This document shows positions 46,934 through 52,516 of a DNA stretch of 52,516 nucleotides, one piece after another. The stretch covers positions 1 to 52,516 of the forward strand of contig JACAFE010000052.1 in the NCBI GenBank assembly GCA_013388435.1, written 5' to 3'. The DNA comes from Nitrospirota bacterium. GTDB taxonomy: Bacteria; Nitrospirota; Thermodesulfovibrionia; Thermodesulfovibrionales; SM23-35. The first letter of the stretch is position 1, and each line of letters begins with the position of its first letter. Under the pieces are notes generated by a model. The model was not told the DNA's origin. It worked only from the letters and a program-made list of their open reading frames with translations, and did no database searches. Position numbers and translations under genes: made by a program.

Positions 46934-47715
46934 AAGAAAGACTTGATAAGATTCTTGTATCAAAGGGACTTGCGAAAAGCAGAAACCTTGCGAGCGCTTT
47001 TATAATCGAAGGTAAGGTTTTTGTTAATGGCATAAAAATCTTAAAACCCGGTGCACTTGTTGATGAGAATTCTTCTATTTCTGTAGAAACCGAAAAAATG
47101 CCTTATGTCAGCAGGGGAGGTCTTAAACTTGAAGCAGTTCTCGAATATTTTAGAATTGATGTTAAAGATAGAGTAATAATGGATGTTGGTTCCTCAACAG
47201 GAGGTTTCACAGATTGTGTCCTGAAAAAAGGAGCTAAAAAAGTTTTTTGTATTGATGTTGGATATGGTCAGCTCGACTGGTCTTTAAGAAATGACCCGAG
47301 AGTTTTTCTTATGGAGAGAACCAATGCACGTTACCTTGATGAGATTATCTCTAAAAGAGTAGCAGAAAAAGGAAAAGAAGGAATAGAAGAACTTGTAGGG
47401 AAAAATATTGATATAATTGTTATAGATGTTTCATTTATTTCTCTTACAAAAATATTGCCTGTGCTTAAGGGATTTGTTAAAAAAAACGGTTTCATAATAA
47501 CTCTGGTAAAACCTCAATTTGAAGCTGGAAAAGGAGAGGTTGGGAGAGGTGGCATAATAAGGGATGAAGAAAAAAGAATGAATATTGTAAAAAAAGTTTC
47601 GCAATCATTGAATGAGATTGGACTGGAAACACTTGGTATTTATCAATCACCAATCAAAGGGCAAAAGGGGAATGTAGAATATTTTTTATTATTAAAATTA
47701 ATTGTGAATGAGTAA
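46930..47715 (+). CDS. tlyA: TlyA family rRNA 2'-O-methyltransferase
   Basis: This 261-residue protein has an N-terminal S4 RNA-binding domain (RLDKILVSKGLAKSR...GKVFVNG). A FtsJ-like SAM methyltransferase domain follows (VIMDVGSSTGGFTDCVLKKGAKKVFCIDVGYGQL; KPQFEAGK). TlyA methylates ribose positions in 16S and/or 23S rRNA, and some members are called haemolysins. The start is TTG overlapping the dxs stop. An S4 domain and the dxs neighbour support the call. Confidence 0.92.
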   Translation: MKERLDKILVSKGLAKSRNLASAFIIEGKVFVNGIKILKPGALVDENSSISVETEKMPYVSRGGLKLEAVLEYFRIDVKDRVIMDVGSSTGGFTDCVLKKGAKKVFCIDVGYGQLDWSLRNDPRVFLMERTNARYLDEIISKRVAEKGKEGIEELVGKNIDIIVIDVSFISLTKILPVLKGFVKKNGFIITLVKPQFEAGKGEVGRGGIIRDEEKRMNIVKKVSQSLNEIGLETLGIYQSPIKGQKGNVEYFLLLKLIVNE

Positions 47716-47725
47716 AAATATATAA

Positions 47726-47763
47726 CAACATCTGAATTATTTCAATTACATTATTGGGTTAAG
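47726..47763. repeat. Dispersed ~40-bp imperfect repeat, copy 2
   Basis: The segment beginning CAACATCTGAATTATTTCAA and ending GGGTTAAG corresponds to 38860-38900. It lies 10 bases after the tlyA stop and before the ribosome site of the next gene. Confidence 0.5.
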
Positions 47764-47799
47764 TTTTGACAATACGGACTTCCTAAAAAGGGGGAATAG

Positions 47800-48477
47800 A
47801 TGGAAGAGCAGAGAGTTTTAATTGGTATTGATTATTCTACAGCATCTTTGCTGGCAATAGAGTTGCTTCTTGAAGACGCATACGACCCGTCACTGTATGA
47901 AGAGATTGCAAAGGCAAATGTAAACAGACCCGAAGTTTTACGCCTCATACTCGAATGTCCTGACACTCCTGATTCTGTCAGGAAGATGGTTTCTGACATG
48001 ATGAAAGTCCCTGATATTCCAAAAGAAAAAATTGTTAAACCCCGTAAACCACCAGAAATACGTGAACAAACGATTTTCCAGAGAATACAGAAATTAAGTG
48101 TATCTGAAAGAATTCAGCTTGCGATAAGAGGCGGAAAGGAAATAAGATCTATTCTTTTAAGGGATTCAAATAAAGAAGTTGCATTGTCTGTTCTTGATAA
48201 TCCGAGAATTACTGAAACAGAAATTGAGATGATTGCTAAATCAAGGTCTGTAACAGATGAGGCTTTAAGGATTATAACGAGAAAAAGAGAATGGATGAAA
48301 AGTTATAACATAATTCTCGCTCTTGTGAACAATCCAAAAACTCCTGTTGGAATTGCCATGAAACTTGTGCCTGAATTACGCACGAGGGATTTACAGATAT
48401 TGGAGAAAAACAGAAATGTTGCTGAAGGAGTCCGTTCAAATGCAAAGAAGATATTAAAGGCAAGAAAGTCTCTATAA
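47800..48477 (+). CDS. HEAT-like repeat protein of unknown function
   Basis: The 225-residue product is helical and looks built of short degenerate HEAT-like repeats, for example VLRLILECPDTPDSVRKMV, LSVLDNPRITETEIEMIA and ILALVNNPKTPVGIAMKLV. Each has an Asn/Asp-Pro turn between helices. A Lys/Pro-rich linker lies near residues 70-90. There is no signal peptide. GGGGG lies before the ATG. I recognise no specific family, and a scaffold or protein-binding role is all that can be said. It sits between tlyA and the decarboxylase gene. Confidence 0.7.
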   Translation: MEEQRVLIGIDYSTASLLAIELLLEDAYDPSLYEEIAKANVNRPEVLRLILECPDTPDSVRKMVSDMMKVPDIPKEKIVKPRKPPEIREQTIFQRIQKLSVSERIQLAIRGGKEIRSILLRDSNKEVALSVLDNPRITETEIEMIAKSRSVTDEALRIITRKREWMKSYNIILALVNNPKTPVGIAMKLVPELRTRDLQILEKNRNVAEGVRSNAKKILKARKSL

Positions 48478-48558
48478 ATATATTGAAATTTTTTTCAAAA
48501 TTTCTTTTAATAAAAAATCAATTTATTTTTCAAACCAGTAAATAGTGTAAGGGAAAAA

Positions 48559-49722
48559 ATGTTACGCTCATTTAAAATCGAAAAACATCATACAGGTATT
48601 GTGCCTGAATCAACTTTATTCAAGACACTTAAATATCTTGACAGAAAAAATATAAAAACGCCATTTTTACTGATGGACAGCAACAAGATTGCTGAAAAAG
48701 TTTCTTTAATCGGGAGTTTTATAAGAAATTCGAGAGTGTTTTACGCTGTCAAAGCAAATCCTGATATATCTGTTATAAAATTACTGAATAAACTTAAAGC
48801 AGGTTTTGAGATTGCTTCTGAAGGGGAGCTTGAATTACTTGCATCCATTAAGGTTGAACCAACAAGAATAATCTCGAGCAATCCTGTAAAAACTCTAAAA
48901 TTTCTAAGACTTGCTTCAAAATATGGGGTAAACTATTTTTCTTTTGATTCATATGATGAAGTAGATAAATTAAAAGAATTTATACCCGGATGTAATGTTT
49001 ACGTAAGATTAACAGTCCCGAATGAAGGAAGTGAATGGCCATTAAGCAAAAAATTTGGGGTTGAAATAGATCAGGCAATTAAACTACTGCTATATGCTAA
49101 AGAAAGCGGACTAAACCCTGTTGGGATAACATTTCATGTTGGCTCACAGTGCACAAATATATATAACTGGAACTCAGCTCTTGATAAAGCCAGGACATTA
49201 TGGGAGCTTGCTGTAAAAAAAGGATTAAGTCTGAAGATGCTGAATATTGGCGGAGGTTACCCCATTAAATATACTAAGAATGTTGTAAGCATAGAAGCAA
49301 TAGAGAAGAACATAGAATCTCTTATAAAAGAACGTTTCCCTGAAAATGTTGAAATATATATTGAACCGGGCAGAGCAGTTGTTGGTGACGCAGGAATTTT
49401 CGTAACAAAAGTTATTGGAAAGGCAAAGAGGGGTGATGAAGACTGGCTTTATATAGATGTTGGAGTTTTTAATGGACTTATGGAGAGTGTTGGCGGAATA
49501 AAATATAGTTATATAATCGAAAAGCAAAAAAATATCAAAGCAAGAAAACAGTGGACTATCGCAGGTCCGAGTTGCGACAGTTTTGATGTGATAGACAAAA
49601 ATGTTATCTTAAATGAACCTGAAGTCGGAAATCTTGTATTGATTCCATCGAGCGGGGCTTATACAATATCATATGCATCGGAATTCAATGGGTTTTCGAT
49701 TCCAAAAACTATTTTAATATAA
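48559..49722 (+). CDS. Ornithine/diaminopimelate-type PLP decarboxylase
   Basis: The 387-residue enzyme is a fold-type III PLP decarboxylase. FYAVKANPD carries the PLP lysine, with FEIASEGELELL, FHVGSQCTN, MLNIGGGYP, YIEPGRAVVGDAG and GPSCDSFDVID carrying the second-subunit Cys. The sequence is closer to ornithine decarboxylases of the eukaryotic-like group than to LysA, which is usually longer. A spermidine synthase gene follows after 17 bases, so decarboxylation of ornithine to putrescine is the likely reaction. Lysine or arginine as substrate cannot be excluded. Confidence 0.85.
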   Translation: MLRSFKIEKHHTGIVPESTLFKTLKYLDRKNIKTPFLLMDSNKIAEKVSLIGSFIRNSRVFYAVKANPDISVIKLLNKLKAGFEIASEGELELLASIKVEPTRIISSNPVKTLKFLRLASKYGVNYFSFDSYDEVDKLKEFIPGCNVYVRLTVPNEGSEWPLSKKFGVEIDQAIKLLLYAKESGLNPVGITFHVGSQCTNIYNWNSALDKARTLWELAVKKGLSLKMLNIGGGYPIKYTKNVVSIEAIEKNIESLIKERFPENVEIYIEPGRAVVGDAGIFVTKVIGKAKRGDEDWLYIDVGVFNGLMESVGGIKYSYIIEKQKNIKARKQWTIAGPSCDSFDVIDKNVILNEPEVGNLVLIPSSGAYTISYASEFNGFSIPKTILI

Positions 49723-49739
49723 TTCAGAGAGGGTAAGAA

Positions 49740-50579
49740 ATGATTAAGTTTACTGAAAAAGCACCATATTCACCGGTTGAATATCTTTATGATGTAGAGG
49801 AAATTCTTTATAAAGGAAAGAGTAAATTCCAGGAAATCATGGTAATTACCAATCCTTATTTCGGCAGGATGCTTATACTCGATGATGTTGTTCAGATTAC
49901 AGAAAGGGATGAATTTTTTTACCATGAAATGCTCACCCATGTTGTTATGCACGCTCAGACCAATCCGAAGAAAGTAATTGTTATTGGCGGAGGAGACGGA
50001 GGCGTTGTCAGGGAAGTTCTTAAACATAAATCCGTTGAGAAAGTTTATTTTGTCGAGATTGATGAGGATGTAATTAATGTCTCGAGAAAGTTTTTCCCCA
50101 CTGTATCATGCGGAATGGATGACCCAAGAGTAGAGATAAAGATTATGGATGGAGCTGATTTTATCAAGAAAATAAAAACCCCTGAAATTGATGCAATCAT
50201 TATCGACTCTACAGATATTATAGGTTTTGCAAGAAGCCTTTTTACCAAAGAATTTTTTACTTCAGTAAAAAATTGTCTTACACCCGAAGGCATGTTCGTT
50301 ACACATACCGAATCCATGCATTTCCACAAAGATATGGTTATAGAACTTCAAGAAGCGTTAAAGGAAGTGTTTCCTCTTGTTGATTTATATTCAGCGCCTA
50401 TTGCAACATATCCTGGTAACTGGTGGGTATTTGCAGTGGCTACAAAAGGAGCATCCCCAAGAGAAATCAGGCGCAATTATGAAATCAATACAAAATATTA
50501 CAGCGATGAGATTCATCAACAGGCCTTTATAACAAAAGGTTTGTATGAAAAATTAATGCAAAGAAAACTGCAATGGTAA
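49740..50579 (+). CDS. speE: Spermidine synthase
   Basis: The 279-residue enzyme transfers aminopropyl groups from decarboxylated SAM to putrescine. It has an N-terminal beta domain (YEVEEILYKGKSKFQ-like), the nucleotide motif VIGGGDGGVVREVLKH (GGGDGG at 83-88) and the catalytic Asp region IIDSTDIIGFARSLFTKEF. GAGGG precedes the ATG. With the upstream decarboxylase it forms a two-step polyamine unit. No SpeD (SAM decarboxylase) is in the window. Confidence 0.95.
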   Translation: MIKFTEKAPYSPVEYLYDVEEILYKGKSKFQEIMVITNPYFGRMLILDDVVQITERDEFFYHEMLTHVVMHAQTNPKKVIVIGGGDGGVVREVLKHKSVEKVYFVEIDEDVINVSRKFFPTVSCGMDDPRVEIKIMDGADFIKKIKTPEIDAIIIDSTDIIGFARSLFTKEFFTSVKNCLTPEGMFVTHTESMHFHKDMVIELQEALKEVFPLVDLYSAPIATYPGNWWVFAVATKGASPREIRRNYEINTKYYSDEIHQQAFITKGLYEKLMQRKLQW

Positions 50580-50670
50580 TCTTGAATAATCTGTCCTTAT
50601 AGATTTATAATAAAAAACAAATTTCAGGTCTGCGATTTTAAATCACAAAAATGACGGAGGTGTGTTTTAA

Positions 50671-50961
50671 ATGCCTATTTACGAGTACGAGTGCATGAAT
50701 TGCGGAAAATATTGCGAAATCATTCAAAAATTTAATGACGAACCTTTGAAGACATGTCCTGATTGTGGCGGGCATATGCACAAACTTATATCACAATCTT
50801 CTTTTGTACTTAAAGGTTCTGGATGGTATGTAACTGATTACGCATCTCCAGAAAGAAAAAAGGCTATGGAATCTGATGGAACATTGCCAAAAGATTCAAA
50901 ACCCTCAAATGGTGACAAAAGGAAAGAAAATAAAAAAGCAGAAACCGTAGCAAAAAGTTAA
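50671..50961 (+). CDS. FmdB-family zinc ribbon protein
   Basis: The 96-residue protein starts [17 protein letters not shown] and has C8-C11 and C29-C32 pairs that form a zinc ribbon, the FmdB/putative regulatory family. A short [20 protein letters not shown] segment and a charged Lys/Glu-rich tail follow, both typical. Function is not established; a regulatory role was proposed in formamidase and amidase systems. GGAGGTG precedes the ATG. Its stop overlaps the start of the next gene (TAATG). Confidence 0.9.
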   Translation: MPIYEYECMNCGKYCEIIQKFNDEPLKTCPDCGGHMHKLISQSSFVLKGSGWYVTDYASPERKKAMESDGTLPKDSKPSNGDKRKENKKAETVAKS

Positions 50962-51725
50962 TGATAGCTCCGCATATACATATGCCCTATCACATGATAG
51001 GGCATTACTTATCTTTTATAATAGAACATAGAATTAATCTCGAGTTATATTTTTCTTCTAATACACTTGATGAAACAGATTATTCAGAAATAGAAAAACT
51101 TTTAGAGACCCTTACATACAATCCTTCTTTTACAATACACGCACCATTCATGGATTTATCTCCGGGAGCGGTTGATTCTAAGATAAGAGCTATAACAATC
51201 GAAAGATTCAATCAGGTATTTTCATTTGCTGAAATAATAAAACCAGAAGTCATTGTGTTTCACTCGGGTTATGAAAAATGGAAATATGCTCTTAAAGTTG
51301 ATGTATGGCTTGAAAATAGTTTAAAGACCTGGAAGGAGTTTATAAAAAGAGCAGAAGAACTGAATACAAAAATTGCTATAGAAAATATATTTGAAGATGA
51401 GCCCGGGAACCTCAGACTCTTAATGGAGAATCTCGGTTCTGAATTTTTTGGACTATGTTTTGATACAGGTCATTTCAATTTATTTTCAAAAACTTCATTG
51501 AAAGAGTGGCTTAATCAAACAAAGGATTATATATTTGAATTTCATCTTCATGACAATAATAGAACTTCAGATGCGCATCTTGCCATCGGAGAAGGCAATT
51601 TTGATTTCGATACTCTTTTTTATGAATTTAAAGGGAATAATGTTGTTTATACAATCGAAGGACACACCGAGCAGGATGTTCTAAAAAGCCTCGAAAGATT
51701 AAAAAAATATACTGAAACTAAATAA
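50961..51725 (+). CDS. Xylose-isomerase-like TIM-barrel protein
   Basis: This 254-residue protein fits the sugar phosphate isomerase/epimerase (AP endonuclease 2-like) superfamily. Metal-binding positions are suggested by FTIHAPF, VIVFHSGY, IAIENIFED, GLCFDTGHFNLF, FHLHDNNRTSDAHLAIGEG and TIEGHT. The start overlaps the FmdB-like stop by one base. The substrate is unknown; endonuclease IV and IolE-like activities share this fold. The pairing with a FmdB-like gene gives no clear clue. Confidence 0.82.
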   Translation: MIAPHIHMPYHMIGHYLSFIIEHRINLELYFSSNTLDETDYSEIEKLLETLTYNPSFTIHAPFMDLSPGAVDSKIRAITIERFNQVFSFAEIIKPEVIVFHSGYEKWKYALKVDVWLENSLKTWKEFIKRAEELNTKIAIENIFEDEPGNLRLLMENLGSEFFGLCFDTGHFNLFSKTSLKEWLNQTKDYIFEFHLHDNNRTSDAHLAIGEGNFDFDTLFYEFKGNNVVYTIEGHTEQDVLKSLERLKKYTETK

Positions 51726-51802
51726 TTCAGATATTGCTAAAAAATTTATTTTTATATAACAACCCCCTTGCTTCAGAGGGATAAAGGCGGTTGTTTACTG
51801 GT

Positions 51803-51958
51803 AATAACTCAATTTATGAAACAAAATAAACTACCTTATTATAAGAACATTGCTTTATTTTATATTTTGTAGTTACCTATTTTATCTCTGAGGCTTACGC
51901 TTCGACTTCAGCCTCAGTATAAATAGACCCGTGATTTTGTTTCATAAATTGAATTATT
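51803..51958. repeat. 25-bp inverted repeat with internal hairpin
   Basis: The left arm (51803-51827) starts AATAACTCAATTTATGAAAC and the right arm (51934-51958) is its inverse complement with a single mismatch. The 106-base interior holds an 8-bp hairpin, CTGAGGCT/AGCCTCAG (51888-51895 and 51910-51917). The shape suggests a MITE-like element or a structured RNA. Confidence 0.72.
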
Positions 51959-51967
51959 GCTATTTGA

Positions 51968-51988
51968 TTATTATGTTATTAGTTGTTT
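51968..51988. repeat. Dispersed 21-bp repeat, copy 2
   Basis: Identical to 36581-36601. It follows the right arm of the 25-bp inverted repeat by nine bases and leads into TTCGCTCTTCGCTATTTGCT-like sequence. Confidence 0.7.
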
Positions 51989-52037
51989 GTCACGAACCAT
52001 AAGATCTTCGCTCTTCGCTATTTGCTATTTGATAAGC

Positions 52038-52124
52038 TCAACAAACGCAATAACGCTATAACGCAACGAACGCAATGAACGCAACAAACGCTATAAACGC
52101 TATAACGCAATAAACGCTATAAAC
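52038..52124. repeat. AACGC 8-9-mer array, left block
   Basis: About nine consecutive units of 8 or 9 bases end in AACGC, such as AACAAACGC, TATAACGC, AACGAACGC and AATGAACGC. They are variations on one short theme rather than exact copies. A second block with the same units lies at 52233-52287. Confidence 0.75.
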
Positions 52125-52135
52125 AGTTTGATTAG

Positions 52136-52227
52136 TTCCAGTCGCCAGAGCGACTAACTTCCAGTGCCGTTTTTCGGCACTCAATTCCAGACCCGTAAAG
52201 CGGGTCTCACTTCCAATGCGAAGCATT
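52136..52227. repeat. Cassette of four TTCCA-linked hairpins
   Basis: TTCCA occurs at 52136, 52159, 52185 and 52211, and each copy leads into a different perfect hairpin. These are AGTCGC/GCGACT (loop CAGA), AGTGCCG/CGGCACT (loop TTTTT), AGACCCG/CGGGTCT (loop TAAAG) and AATGC/GCATT (loop GAA). Spacing is 23, 26 and 26 bases. The stems differ in sequence but share the same architecture. Confidence 0.8.
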
Positions 52228-52232
52228 AAATT

Positions 52233-52287
52233 TAACAAACGCAACAAACGCTATAACGCAACGAACGCAACAAACGCTATAAACGCT
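52233..52287. repeat. AACGC 8-9-mer array, right block
   Basis: Six further units of the left-block type (AACAAACGC, AACAAACGC, TATAACGC, AACGAACGC, AACAAACGC, TATAAACGC) follow the hairpin cassette, so the cassette is framed by two similar arrays. Confidence 0.75.
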
Positions 52288-52349
52288 TTTCACTTTTTGC
52301 CTTTTTAAAATTTCTTGAAACAACATTTATATAAATGCTAAAATTTAAC

Positions 52350-52516
52350 ATGTCCAAACTTTTAGAGGCAATAGATGAAATATCACCAGAGCTGAGGCTT
52401 CCCTTACTCAAAGCTTTTACATATTTAAAAGAAGAAATTGCTGAGACTGTAAAAAAATCAGATTTTGAGAGATTTGAGAAGGCTACTGAGGAAAATTTCA
52501 ATAGAGTATGGAAGGC
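52350..52516 (+). CDS. Partial gene, helical/coiled-coil protein N-terminus
   Basis: An open frame starts at ATG 52350 and runs off the right edge after 55 codons, beginning MSKLLEAIDEISPELRLPLL. The visible part is charged and helical (FTYLKEEIAETVKKSDFERFEKATEENFNRVWK in short pieces), with no signal peptide. The ending resembles DUF3782-type coiled-coil proteins that continue as a coiled coil and then a nuclease-like domain, but too little is present to be sure. No clear ribosome site is seen. Confidence 0.55.
   Translation, partial: MSKLLEAIDEISPELRLPLLKAFTYLKEEIAETVKKSDFERFEKATEENFNRVWK

Larger units (their letters stand above)
51726..52349. other. Gene-free region rich in inverted repeats
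   Basis: Over 620 bases hold no gene I can support. A weak hairpin (ACAACC/GGTTGT, 51759-51794) follows the isomerase-like gene. Then come the 25-bp inverted repeat (51803-51958), the second 21-bp dispersed repeat (51968-51988), TTCGCTCTTCGCTATTTGCT-type low-complexity sequence, two AACGC arrays and the four-hairpin cassette. A 63-codon minus-strand frame at 52056-52247 runs through the arrays and is repeat-derived. Confidence 0.75.

Noticed and set aside
52038-52287. CRISPR array
   Set aside because: Units are only 8-9 bases, variable and without spacers of constant length, and no cas genes are present.

Overview
The window is an AT-rich bacterial chromosome segment. It opens with the 3' end of a 23S rRNA gene and a complete 5S rRNA gene, and it carries about 47 protein-coding genes on both strands with short intergenic gaps. 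Several OmpA-type or lipobox lipoproteins, a multi-haem c-type cytochrome, a haem-binding sensor kinase, 2x[4Fe-4S] proteins, radical SAM enzymes and a probable selenoprotein point to a Gram-negative anaerobe. It is perhaps a Nitrospirota (Thermodesulfovibrio-like) or deltaproteobacterial-grade lineage. That placement is inferred from gene content and base composition only.

Layout. 1-311: rRNA operon end and terminator. 466-2358: a nitronate monooxygenase/FabK-like flavoenzyme directly followed by a 2x[4Fe-4S] protein. 2360-2533: a tiny minus-strand transcription unit that may encode a 14-residue CxxCxC peptide. 2591-3844: a Ste24-type M48 membrane protease. 3906-11298: a six-gene minus-strand operon with a giant secreted gingipain-like C25 protease, a PqqD-like protein, a radical SAM/SPASM enzyme, a 58-residue Cys-containing precursor peptide, an HprK-like kinase and an S26 signal-peptidase-like protein. 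11468-13748: GumN/TraB-like protein, a YacP/NYN nuclease with an apparent AUU start, and a PAP2 phosphatase. 13853-19766: an AddB/AddA-type helicase-nuclease pair. 19886-27602: envelope genes, including an operon built around an exported caspase-like protease, a DUF4384 protein, a glycine-zipper lipoprotein and a TPR lipoprotein. A macrodomain protein, a geranylgeranyl-reductase-like flavoprotein and WrbA lie in the same stretch. 27810-34006: AmpG-like permease, then a tetrahaem cytochrome, a c-haem hybrid histidine kinase and two further response-regulator proteins. 34009-37633: archaeal-type thymidylate synthase, a DrrAB-like ABC exporter, a small membrane peptide and a DsbC-like protein with an in-frame UGA. 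37664-51725: housekeeping genes (hemW, lepA, guaB, guaA, ispA, dxs, tlyA, a HEAT-like protein, an ornithine-decarboxylase-like gene, speE, a FmdB-like zinc ribbon, a sugar isomerase-like gene). 51726-52349: a gene-free stretch dense with inverted repeats and hairpins. The 5' end of another gene follows.

The most notable candidate system is the operon at 3906-11298. Its precursor peptide has a YxxPxL leader motif known from lasso-peptide precursors and ends in Ser, the residue phosphorylated by HprK-like lasso-peptide kinases. However, the modifying enzyme is a SPASM radical SAM protein and no lasso protease or cyclase is present. This would be a radical SAM RiPP with possible C-terminal phosphorylation, linked to a large exported cysteine protease. 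Other strong points are a selenocysteine (UxxC) DsbC-like protein with a well-placed SECIS hairpin, the tiny Cys peptide gene, and a cassette of four different hairpins, each preceded by TTCCA, between two arrays of AACGC-ending 8-9-mers.
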